From JBBQCW01 sp038319025 (GTDB taxonomy: Bacteria > Actinomycetota > Thermoleophilia > Solirubrobacterales > Solirubrobacteraceae): a stretch of DNA of 64,000 bases. Shown piece after piece: positions 52,832-60,339 of this stretch. The notes under the pieces were generated by a model. That model was given only the letters and a program-made list of their open reading frames with translations. It was not told where the DNA came from and ran no database searches. The stretch is taken from contig JBBQCW010000016.1 in the NCBI GenBank assembly GCA_038319025.1, positions 7,259 through 71,258 on the forward strand. The letters run 5' to 3'. The translations under genes were made by a program, and so were the position numbers. How positions within the stretch are numbered: position 1 is the first letter of the stretch; each line of letters begins with the position of its first letter.

Positions 52832-54049
52832 CTAAGCGGCTAGGTGCTGGTCGGTAGCAGTTGTTTCAGCAGTCGTTGGAGCGGAAATCGCCTCGAAAGC
52901 GCGTTGAGCGAGGTCACGTCCGCCGGTGGGGTCGGACGCGTAGTCGGCGTAGATCTCTGTGGTGGTCACGCTGGAATGACCGAACCATGCTTGAAGCGTT
53001 CGCATCGGTACGCCACCCGCGGCCATCTGCGTACCGAAGGTGTGGCGCAGATCATGGAACCGCACGTCGCGCACACCGGCCCGCGCGAGGGCTGCCTTGT
53101 AACGCTGAAGGACCGTAGAAGCTCCGAGATGCGTCCCTTTCTGCGGATGTCCGAACACGAGGTCATCGTCGCCCACGTAGTAGTCACGCGCCGCCAGGTC
53201 GCGTAGCGCGTTTGCGACCACGGGGATCATCGGCACTGACCTGATGGAGCGAAACGACTTGGGGTCGGTGAGGCGCGCGTCGGAGTAGGACTCTCGAACT
53301 CGGACGAGTCCCACTGAGTGGTCGACGTTCCGCCAGCGCAGCGCGATCAGTTCGCCTTGGCGCAACCCGGTCCATGCGGCGGTGAGGTAGAGGACCCGCT
53401 CTAGCGCTCCAAACTCGTCGTCCGGTACAGCGCTGATCAGCGCACGAACCTCAGCTTCTGAGAGGAAGCGGATTTTCTTGTTGGTGCTCGCTGCACGTGG
53501 ACGGCGCGCTTTCGCTACCGGGTTTGAGTCGATCAAGTTCTCCCGCAGCGCTTCTTCGGCGATCGCGTACAAGAGGTTGACGACATTGAGCATGGTGCCG
53601 TGCGAGCGCTCGCGCTCGGTCACGGTGTGCGCCATGAACCGCTCCACGTCGTTCTTCGAGATGCTCGCTAACGGGCGATCCCCGAAGAAGGGGACCAGGT
53701 GCACGCGGAGCATGGATCGGTAGTCGTCGATCGTGCGCTCCTTGCGCCGCATCACCGTTTCGAGGTACGCGAAGTGACGTTCAGCGACCTGCGTGAGCGT
53801 CCTAGTCTCGCTCAGCCCCTGCGACTGGGTGGGACGCGTCGATTCTTCCTCGAGACGCGCGCGCACATCGCGCAGAGCGCGTTCAGCCATCGCTCGCGTC
53901 AGCCCATCGTCCGCGCCCTCTTTGCGCACATCGCCAAGAACCCGCTGTTTCTGTTGGTTGGCGATGCGGACCTGGCCGACCCAGACCTTGCGGCCACGCA
54001 CGCGGCGCTCTTGCCAGATCGATCCGGTTCCGTGAGTTCGTCGTGCCAT
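52832..54049 (-). CDS. Tyrosine-family site-specific integrase
   Basis: The protein has 405 residues. Residues 1-70 are an AP2-like arm-binding region (GSIWQERRVRGRKVWVGQV). Residues 85-175 are the SAM-like core-binding domain. The catalytic domain has Arg230 (TGLRQGEL), Lys264 (TDPKS), His332/Arg335 (HDLRHTFGT), His358 (FGHSSV) and the nucleophile Tyr367 (EIYADY). It lies 58 bp from the tRNA end and should catalyse integration at it. Confidence 0.95.
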   Translation of the reverse strand: MARRTHGTGSIWQERRVRGRKVWVGQVRIANQQKQRVLGDVRKEGADDGLTRAMAERALRDVRARLEEESTRPTQSQGLSETRTLTQVAERHFAYLETVMRRKERTIDDYRSMLRVHLVPFFGDRPLASISKNDVERFMAHTVTERERSHGTMLNVVNLLYAIAEEALRENLIDSNPVAKARRPRAASTNKKIRFLSEAEVRALISAVPDDEFGALERVLYLTAAWTGLRQGELIALRWRNVDHSVGLVRVRESYSDARLTDPKSFRSIRSVPMIPVVANALRDLAARDYYVGDDDLVFGHPQKGTHLGASTVLQRYKAALARAGVRDVRFHDLRHTFGTQMAAGGVPMRTLQAWFGHSSVTTTEIYADYASDPTGGRDLAQRAFEAISAPTTAETTATDQHLAA

Positions 54050-54055
54050 GAGGCG

Positions 54056-54253
54056 TTACCCGCGACGGCGATGATGGACGGCGCTCTGGCGGCTTTGCAA
54101 CCAGTCTTCGATGGCCTTGGCCGAGAAACGCCGGTAGCGCCCAAGCTTGAGCGACGGCATCTCTCCGGCGCGAGCCATGGCGTGAACCCACGCGACCGTG
54201 ACCTTCATGTGGTCCGCGACTTCCTCGGCGGTGAGCAGCTTGTCTTCGAGCAC
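54056..54253 (-). CDS. Excisionase-type MerR-like DNA-binding protein
   Basis: I chose GTG 54253 (65 residues), with AGGAGG nine bases upstream; TTG 54259 is also possible. LLTAEEVADHMKVTVAWVHAMARAGEMPSLKLGRYRRFSA is the HTH_17 motif common to Xis/AlpA-like proteins. It is 6 bp upstream of the integrase gene and probably sets the direction of recombination. Confidence 0.85.
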   Translation of the reverse strand: MLEDKLLTAEEVADHMKVTVAWVHAMARAGEMPSLKLGRYRRFSAKAIEDWLQSRQSAVHHRRRG

Positions 54254-54357
54254 GACCAACGGCCTCCTGATGGAGTGTTGGCCGCCTGCCGCGCCGTGGA
54301 TATGAAAAGGCGATCGAGTGCTTCTGGAGTGCGTGATCGGCACCCGCGCCGGTAGTG

Positions 54358-54552
54358 CTAGCTGCGATACAGGCGGTGGAGGCTCGCTAGAAGTTCGAGG
54401 ACTCTGTCCGTTCCCTCGCGTGCGCGGATGTGATCGCGCAGCGCCTTGTAGTCGTCCGGCGCGGATGAGTCCGCGTGGATGTCGCGCGCCACGTCGCCAA
54501 ACGGTGTGTCCTCTTCGCGTCTGTCTGTTGCGTACTGCTTGAACGTCGTCAT
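54358..54552 (-). CDS. Small YozE-like (SAM-like fold) protein
   Basis: The protein has 64 residues with GAGGAC before ATG. TFKQYATDRREEDTPFGDVARDIHADSSAPDDY matches the YozE_SAM_like pattern (F-x-x-(Y/W)-L-x-x-R ... D-x-A-x-D-I-x-x-D). Such proteins occur on phages and islands. No function is established. Confidence 0.65.
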   Translation of the reverse strand: MTTFKQYATDRREEDTPFGDVARDIHADSSAPDDYKALRDHIRAREGTDRVLELLASLHRLYRS

Positions 54553-54797
54553 GTGTTGTCCTCTTTATTTGCACTGAACGCGTCGCGCTGCACGCCTACG
54601 TAGGCGTGCGACGCACACGACGCGATCACTTGTGCGTGAGTTCGTTTGCTCTGCGTCGCGATCGCGTCGCGACGCGGTTTCGTTCCTTGCTGACTGCGAT
54701 CTGTCGCTCGACGTGCCGTACCGCGTCGCTCCTCGTCGACGCGGTCGCTCCTCGTCGTGGACTGCGTCGCCTTGTTGTGGCCGTCGATTGGTTGCAA
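54553..54797. other. Repeat-rich gap, candidate origin or control region of the element
   Basis: The 245 bases hold a perfect 20-bp palindrome (GCACGCCTAC/GTAGGCGTGC, 54590-54609), a 14-bp one (CGCGTCGCGACGCG, 54663-54676), many copies of GCGTCGC/GCGACGC, and a direct repeat GTCGCTCCTCGTCG at 54725 and 54744 (19-bp period). Frames of about 80 codons here look spurious. It follows the replication-protein gene and precedes the YozE-like gene, so origin, promoter or both are possible. Confidence 0.5.
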
Positions 54798-56525
54798 TCA
54801 CTCCTTCGGTTGCGTAGGGGCGAGGAGGACGGCGCTCCGTGGGCCGGTAGTCATGCTGATGCCCGATCCCGGAGTCTGGGCTAGCTCACGCGCGACTTCG
54901 CTTATCTCGCTGCGCGCTCCGGTGACGACCTTCGAAATGGCGTTGAGCGAGAGCGGCTCGCCGTTGTCGTCCCAATGGCGTTCGACCACACGCGAGATTT
55001 GCGCGCGCATCCGTCGACGCCGCGCTGTTCTGGCGTCGTCAACTTGTTGCGCGTCGCTCGCTTGTCTGAATACGAACCCATGCGCGCCCCCGCCCATCGT
55101 TAAGCGAACCTCGGCCGGTAGGGCACCACGTCGGTTCTTCAAGCCGCGCTTCAGCGTGACTGTGGCCGTCGTCCTCTGGTCGAATTGTTTGTCGGAGGTC
55201 ATGGTCCAACTTGCCTCTGCGACGGCCTCCTTTGCGCTTGAGCCGCGCGGACGGCCTCCTGCGCGGTGACCGGAGTGGTCGAGTTCGACGACGGCGCTCC
55301 CTGCACCGAGCAGCGGTTGGATCACGCGGCTGTGCCACGCCGTGTTGTCCATCGACGAGTCCTCGTCGAGGTCAGCGGCGGCCAGGAAGTTGGCCTTTGC
55401 ATCGAAGACGATCAGCACCGCGCCCAGAGCAACAAGCTCGTGGACGAGTTCGTCAAGCTCGTTCTGCCCGGGATGTGGGTAGGGGAAGTAGTGGACATAC
55501 TCGTTCAGGTGCTCGCCTGGGATGCATAGCGCGTCAGCCCGGGTCTTCATGACGTCCGGTCCGTTTTCCTGGTCGAGATACGCGACGTGCATGCCGTCAG
55601 CGACCAGTAGCCCGACCAGCGACAACGCAAGGAACGTCTTCCCAGCCCCCGCGGCGGCCGTAATGAGCGTGTACGTGTCAGCGAGCAGAATCGGCTCGTA
55701 CAGCCAGCGACTCGGCTGGGCCTCGTAGCTTCCAAGAGCTACCTGAGTGAAGCGACTGGGCAGCGGCGACAGCTTCGAAAGCTCATGGCCTGCGGCGAGA
55801 TGATCAGTCGCGTCCTTGCCTTCGGCGGCCTGCACGATCACAACCGAGCGCGCCACCGGGAGGAGCGAGCGTCGCACTGCGTGGGCATGCGTCAACCCGG
55901 TGCCACCGTCGTTGTCCGCGACGACGATCACGTCGGCACCTTCGAGGTAGCGGGAGAATTCGTCCTTCCAGCTTCCGGCTCCACCCGGGTTGCATGTGGC
56001 GACCCCGCCCGCCCGCTCGACCGAGTGGACGTCCTTCTCGCCTTCGACCACATAGATCGTCTCCCGGTTGGCGACTGCGCGGATCAGCTCGGGCAGCTTG
56101 TACGGGACAAGCTCCACGCCGCCGATCCCCCACTGGCCGTCGGGTGTTCGCTGTCGGAATTGCTTTCCTAGGTAGCGCACGACCTCGAATCGAGGCGCAC
56201 CCCCCTCGTCCCTATAGATGTAGACGTCTTCGATCTCAGCGGATCGCGCTATTGGCGTTTTGGGGGTCTGCGTGGCACGAGCTTCGTCAATGGGGTGCCA
56301 CCAGCCGTTCGTGTCACCGGCGGCGCGCCCGCTCTCAACGCGCGTGCAGATCGCGCCGCGACCATCGCGCGCCATGTAGCCGTAGCAGCGGATACCCACG
56401 TGCAGCGGCATGTCCTTGTGTCCGTCGCAGATCGGGCACGGGTTCGCGGCGGTGAAGCGCTGATCGGGCGAGACCCCCTCCGGCGCCTCGTTCGAGCCTG
56501 GTTTTCCGCGTCGGCGCGGCGGCAT
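54798..56525 (-). CDS. Primase/helicase-like replication protein (zinc finger-TOPRIM-RecA-like)
   Basis: The protein has 575 residues. Residues 30-60 hold zinc-ligand Cys (CPIC at 30-33, RCYG, AICTR), as in phage primases. A TOPRIM domain has Glu161 (IYVVEGEKD) and D204-N-D206 (VADNDGGTG). A RecA/RepA-like ATPase has Walker A AAAGAGKTFLA (291-300) and Walker B VLIVFDAKAN. A C-terminal winged-helix-like segment follows (SLNAISKVVTGARSEI). It should prime and unwind the element's DNA. Its ATG overlaps the XRE stop (TAATG). Confidence 0.85.
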   Translation of the reverse strand: MPPRRRGKPGSNEAPEGVSPDQRFTAANPCPICDGHKDMPLHVGIRCYGYMARDGRGAICTRVESGRAAGDTNGWWHPIDEARATQTPKTPIARSAEIEDVYIYRDEGGAPRFEVVRYLGKQFRQRTPDGQWGIGGVELVPYKLPELIRAVANRETIYVVEGEKDVHSVERAGGVATCNPGGAGSWKDEFSRYLEGADVIVVADNDGGTGLTHAHAVRRSLLPVARSVVIVQAAEGKDATDHLAAGHELSKLSPLPSRFTQVALGSYEAQPSRWLYEPILLADTYTLITAAAGAGKTFLALSLVGLLVADGMHVAYLDQENGPDVMKTRADALCIPGEHLNEYVHYFPYPHPGQNELDELVHELVALGAVLIVFDAKANFLAAADLDEDSSMDNTAWHSRVIQPLLGAGSAVVELDHSGHRAGGRPRGSSAKEAVAEASWTMTSDKQFDQRTTATVTLKRGLKNRRGALPAEVRLTMGGGAHGFVFRQASDAQQVDDARTARRRRMRAQISRVVERHWDDNGEPLSLNAISKVVTGARSEISEVARELAQTPGSGISMTTGPRSAVLLAPTQPKE

Positions 56526-56749
56526 TAGGAGTCACCGTGAGCACTGAACAGGTCGTCGACGCAACAACCGAGGACGGCGGAGATCGCGCCGAGCGTGTCG
56601 GCTCGCGGGGTAGACCGGCCTTGTTCCCAGCTGACGAGCGTCTCGACCGATACACCGACGCGGGCGGCGACATCTGTCCGGGACAAGCCGCTTGCGACTC
56701 GAAGACCCCTCAGTTGGTGACGCGAGAAATACGGCACGTACAGAGACAA
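56525..56749 (-). CDS. XRE-family regulator upstream of the replication gene
   Basis: I chose TTG 56749 (74 residues) because AGGAGG lies at ideal distance (five bases); longer frames lack a ribosome-binding site. RGLRVASGLSRTDVAARVGVSVETLVSWEQGR is a Cro/C1-type helix-turn-helix. It is translationally coupled to the replication gene and may control copy number or excision. 56750-56959 holds no gene. Confidence 0.8.
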   Translation of the reverse strand: MSLYVPYFSRHQLRGLRVASGLSRTDVAARVGVSVETLVSWEQGRSTPRADTLGAISAVLGCCVDDLFSAHGDS

Positions 56750-56959
56750 AGAACCCTCCTTGGGTTTCGTTGACTCCGCGCACTCCCTCACCGTCAAAGG
56801 CGGGGTGGTCGTCTGAGGATTTCTTGCCCCAGCTCCGGTGCTGTGCCGCGTGAGACGCCTGAACGACAGGCGCATGGCGAAGCATTGCACACAGGGGGTA
56901 GCCCCCGATGCTGAACTCACGAACCGTTCCGAACTTCTCTCGTTCGTCTTCTGCGAGCG

Positions 56960-57706
56960 TCAGCGGCGCACTATGGCGATCTTCAGCGTGCCCGGACTGA
57001 CGTGCCCGGCAGCATCGCGCAGCGTGGCTGTCGCACTGAGCTTCGCCGCCTTGGTGCAGACGATCCCTGCGTAGTCGCCTGACGAATCCGCACCCAGTGA
57101 TCCGTGGAGTTGGCCGACCGTCTTGCGTCCGGCCTTCACCGTGATGGAATACCGCGCGCCGCGATTCGAGTCGTCGACGTTGTCTGTGTACACGAGCTTG
57201 CCAAGTACTGCTACTTCTGTCCGGCAGCGCTTCTTGGTCCGGATTCGCCGAGCCGTGAACGTCCAGCCTTCAAATACGATCGGCTCGTCCCGGACGGTGA
57301 GTGTCATCGTTGGTTGCCACAGACCGTCGGTCCCGGTCGGAAGCACATCGTCGTAGTTGCTCGTCTTGACGTGCCAGTAGTAGCGACCTGCGTTTAGCGG
57401 CAGCTGACCCCACACGGCCTGGCCTGGCAAAGGGTCGCCTGGCCTCAAGATGAAGAAGTCGCCTGCGGAGGGATCAACGAACGATCCAGCATGGCGGCCG
57501 GCGGTCATCACATCGGGCAGCGCCGACAGCTCGACGTCGACCGAGCCGTCGAAGAAGTCGAACTGGAACGTCGGCTTAGCGTCTACCGTCGCCCCGTTGG
57601 CTGGTGACACGACTGAGGCGGCCTGCGCGCTGGCAACGCCTGAAAGGGCAAAGACAGACGACACAATTATGGTCATGCACTTGCGGCGGCACTTCGACGT
57701 GATCAT
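56960..57706 (-). CDS. Secreted protein with Ig-like folds
   Basis: The protein has 248 residues (start 57706; ATG 57676 is an alternative). There is a signal peptide (TIIVSSVFALSGVASAQA). The first half, SPANGATVDAKPTFQFDF ... GRYYWHVKTSNYDDV, resembles fibronectin/Ig-like surface modules. The second half is a beta domain with Cys (KKRCRTEVAVLG, GIVCTKAAKLSATATLRDAAG). It is an unusual cargo for an integrase element and is divergent from an XRE gene whose operator lies between them. Confidence 0.75.
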   Translation of the reverse strand: MITSKCRRKCMTIIVSSVFALSGVASAQAASVVSPANGATVDAKPTFQFDFFDGSVDVELSALPDVMTAGRHAGSFVDPSAGDFFILRPGDPLPGQAVWGQLPLNAGRYYWHVKTSNYDDVLPTGTDGLWQPTMTLTVRDEPIVFEGWTFTARRIRTKKRCRTEVAVLGKLVYTDNVDDSNRGARYSITVKAGRKTVGQLHGSLGADSSGDYAGIVCTKAAKLSATATLRDAAGHVSPGTLKIAIVRR

Positions 57707-57764
57707 GCAGTCCTCTCAAGATCGAAGCGTGTGCCGCCCCGTGACCGGAACCCAACGTTATCGA

Positions 57765-57784
57765 CTACACCTGATCATGTGTAG
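57765..57784. promoter_or_regulatory. 20-bp near-perfect palindrome between divergent genes (XRE operator)
   Basis: CTACACCTGATCATGTGTAG has one mismatched pair. It lies 34 bp before the XRE gene start and 59 bp before the secreted-protein gene, well placed to control both. Confidence 0.7.
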
Positions 57785-57817
57785 CGCTTGCGGCGGGGCA
57801 TTGGAACGCTCGGTGGC

Positions 57818-58093
57818 GTGGCATCGGACGCTCCATTGCTGTTGGCGCTTGCGTCCGTGGTTCGGTCACGGCGCGAAGCGCTCGGCCTCGCTCAGGAGCA
57901 ACTCGGTGATCTGCATCGCAACACCGTTGGGAAGATCGAGCGCGCCGAGACCTCGCCGACCGTTCTGCAACTCGATCGCCTCGCCCGTTCGCTTGGAACC
58001 ACGGGTAGCGTCCTGCTTCGGGATGCGGAGGCCCTTGTTGCCTCGGGCGTGGTGCCAGTTGTCCCTTCGCGGTTGAGTCGCGGCAGCTGGTAA
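57818..58093 (+). CDS. XRE-family regulator of the cargo region
   Basis: The protein has 91 residues from GTG 57818 (start uncertain; TTG 57788 is possible). LASVVRSRREALGLAQEQLG ... LHRNTVGKIERAETSPTVLQLDRLARSLG is a complete Cro/C1 helix-turn-helix domain. The C-terminal 25 residues (LLRDAEALVASGVVPVVPSRL) have no domain I know. It probably binds the palindrome upstream. Confidence 0.82.
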   Translation: MASDAPLLLALASVVRSRREALGLAQEQLGDLHRNTVGKIERAETSPTVLQLDRLARSLGTTGSVLLRDAEALVASGVVPVVPSRLSRGSW

Positions 58094-58116
58094 GCGGGAC
58101 TTGTCCGCACGCCATG

Positions 58117-58130
58117 CGAACATATGTTCG
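58117..58130. promoter_or_regulatory. LexA/SOS box
   Basis: CGAACATATGTTCG is a perfect 14-bp palindrome matching the Gram-positive LexA consensus CGAAC-N4-GTTCG. It lies 41 bp before the chosen start of the Gp37-family gene. Confidence 0.85.
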
Positions 58131-58170
58131 TATGAAAGGACAACCGAGCTCCCCCGTCGAAAATGGTCCG

Positions 58171-58938
58171 ATGTCGGGTAGCAGCGCCATCGAGTGGACA
58201 GAGGCGACTTGGAACCCAGTGACTGGGTGCGACCGCGTCTCGCCTGGGTGCGCTCACTGCTACGCGCTCGACCTATCCGCGCGCCTGAAGTTGATGGGTC
58301 AGCCGAAGTACCAACGGGACGGGATCCGGCCTTCCAGCGGGCCTGGATTTGGGCTTACTCTTCACCCCCATACGCTTGAAATCCCACTTCGGTGGAAGAC
58401 ACCTAAGGTGATCTTCGTAAACTCGATGAGCGATCTCTTCCACGATGAGGTCCCGACTTCGTACATCGAACGCGTCTTCGCCGTGATGGAGCAGGCGGAC
58501 CAACACGTGTTTCAAGTGCTGACAAAGCGCACCGACAGGCTCGCTGATCTCTCGAGCGTCCTTCCGTGGCCGCGAAACGTATGGATGGGGGTGAGCATTG
58601 AGAATCGGCGCTTCATCCATCGCGCCGATGACCTGCGAGGCGTACCGGCGGTCGTGCGATTCATCTCGGCTGAGCCTCTCCTGGGCCCGCTCGACGAAGT
58701 TGATCTCGCAGGCCTCGACTGGTTGATCGCAGGTGGGGAATCTGGCCCGAGGCATCGCACCATGAAGCCTGAGTGGGTTCGCGGCCTCCGTGACCGATGT
58801 GTGGAATCAGGCGTCCCGTTCTTTTTCAAGCAGTGGGGTGGGCTACGGTCCAAGTCCGGCGGCCGCTCCCTCGACGGTCGGGAATGGTCGGAGATGCCCA
58901 CAGCAAAGGTGCGCGAACTTGTCGCGGGAACTCCCTGA
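58171..58938 (+). CDS. Three-Cys-motif protein, phage Gp37/Gp68 family (DUF5131)
   Basis: I chose ATG 58171 (255 residues), since family members begin xSxIEWTxATWNPVTGC; earlier ATGs lie within or next to the SOS box. The three Cys are in GCDRVSPGCAHCYA (C-x6-C-x2-C), related to the [4Fe-4S] loop of radical-SAM proteins. Later marks are VFVMEQ-type QVLTKRTDRL, WMGVSIEN, FISAEPLLG, WLIAGGESGP and FFFKQWGG. These resemble DNA-repair photoproduct-lyase-like folds, but the reaction is unknown. It is always paired with TcmP, present here. Confidence 0.88.
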   Translation: MSGSSAIEWTEATWNPVTGCDRVSPGCAHCYALDLSARLKLMGQPKYQRDGIRPSSGPGFGLTLHPHTLEIPLRWKTPKVIFVNSMSDLFHDEVPTSYIERVFAVMEQADQHVFQVLTKRTDRLADLSSVLPWPRNVWMGVSIENRRFIHRADDLRGVPAVVRFISAEPLLGPLDEVDLAGLDWLIAGGESGPRHRTMKPEWVRGLRDRCVESGVPFFFKQWGGLRSKSGGRSLDGREWSEMPTAKVRELVAGTP

Positions 58939-60052
58939 CGACGACCCCGATAAATGGCGGTACACGGCGCACTCGCGGGCTAAGCACGCAATCCAGCACA
59001 CGTATCTGGGCGCGTGGCTGCCGATCTTAGGAACTCATCACTCGCCGTTATTGCTTGTCGATGGCTTCGCTGGCCGCGGCAGATATACCGGAGGAGAGGA
59101 CGGTTCTCCCGTGCTGTTCTGGAAGGCGGCCAAGCAAGCACTCCAGAACGGGCGTCCTCGAGAGGTCCAGATCAATTGCGTTGAGATGAATGCCAACAAT
59201 TTCACGAGTCTTTGCGGCGAGCTGGAGCAACTGTCGTATCCTGGCGTCACGATCACCGCAACCAAAGCCGCCTTCGCCGACGAAGCGTCGCGACTAGCGA
59301 CCAGTCTCGTGCAGAACGGACGGAAGGCACCGCCGACGTTCTGGACCGCCGACCCTTACGGGTTTAAAGGCGTCCCTCTCACGGTCATCAAGCAACTCAT
59401 GTCGATCCCGCGGTCCGAAGTGCTCATCACGTTCATGGTGCGTGACATGCGGCGCTTCCTTGAGCAGGAAAACTTCGAGGCTCCGCTCAACGAGTTTTTC
59501 GGCGGCGACTCGTGGCGTCAATGCGTGTCTCAGAGAGAGGCAGCCCAGCGCGAAGAGTGCTTACTTCTGCGCTACGCCGATTTGATCCGTGCAGATGTCG
59601 CTAGGTTCGCCACGCCGTTTCGCGTGTTCGAAGATGAGCGACGCCAGACACTGTATTACCTGGTGCATCTGAGCAACCACCCGCTCGGGATGCGTCACAT
59701 GAAAAAGGCCATGATCAAACAGTCGCGAGACATGACCTTCTGGCCTGTGACTGTGCGCCCTCCCGACCAACTTGAGCTTGACACCTCGGAGCAACCGCCG
59801 TTCCCGCGCCTTCAGAAGCATCTGAGTGAGACACATGGCGGGGAGAGCATGACCTTTGAGGAGCTCCTGAATAGCGACTACCCGACCGGATTTTGGCTTG
59901 AGCCCGACTATCGCTCGGCGGTCCTTGCCATGGAGGATCGAGGAGTCGCTTCGGTGACGAGGGAGCGCGCGACTCCCACCGGACGAAAGCCGAGCGGCCT
60001 CAAGCTTGGAGATCGATTGAGCCTTGCACTGGAGCAGATGCCTCTCGCGTAA
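58919..60052 (+). CDS. Three-Cys-motif partner protein TcmP
   Basis: I chose TTG 58919 (377 residues). It has AAAGGTG upstream and overlaps the Gp37 gene by 20 bp; an ATG at 58790 would overlap it by 149 bp. The family start is visible as WRYTAHSRAKHAIQHTYLGAWLPI, then LLLVDGFAGRGRYTGGEDGSP, a methyltransferase-like motif with F-A-G-x-G. TFWTADPYGFKGVPL follows, like the D/N-P-P(Y) site of amino-methyltransferases. So TcmP may be a nucleic-acid methyltransferase-like protein that works with its partner. That reading is inferred from motifs. Confidence 0.85.
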   Translation: MSRELPDDDPDKWRYTAHSRAKHAIQHTYLGAWLPILGTHHSPLLLVDGFAGRGRYTGGEDGSPVLFWKAAKQALQNGRPREVQINCVEMNANNFTSLCGELEQLSYPGVTITATKAAFADEASRLATSLVQNGRKAPPTFWTADPYGFKGVPLTVIKQLMSIPRSEVLITFMVRDMRRFLEQENFEAPLNEFFGGDSWRQCVSQREAAQREECLLLRYADLIRADVARFATPFRVFEDERRQTLYYLVHLSNHPLGMRHMKKAMIKQSRDMTFWPVTVRPPDQLELDTSEQPPFPRLQKHLSETHGGESMTFEELLNSDYPTGFWLEPDYRSAVLAMEDRGVASVTRERATPTGRKPSGLKLGDRLSLALEQMPLA

Positions 60053-60339
60053 GTATTGGAAATCCGGTACGGCCACGGGAGGACGGCCTTCGCCCCGAAT
60101 CAACGCGCAGAGGCCGCACCAGCCGTCCGACAGGTCGACCCGCCTGCTCCGCCGCTCGGGACGTATGGAGGGGCTGCGGCTTCAGACAGAAATGCATGTC
60201 TGCGCTAGGTCTCTGGCCCTTGCGGGCCTGAGATGCGTCGCCGCGAAGCGTGAAACGGCAACGGCTGCACGGAAGCGCGGCTTGCGCGCGGCCCTGAGCG
60301 TCCCATGACATCGCCGATCGCTTCTGGAATGCTGGTCAC

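Noticed and set aside
54549..54801. Reverse frames of 78-82 codons
   Set aside because: Arg/Asp/Ser-rich products made by the GCGTCGC repeats, no conserved content; the region is better read as non-coding.
60024..60308. A 94-codon forward frame between TcmP and the ATPase
   Set aside because: Arg-rich, no ribosome-binding site, no recognisable content.
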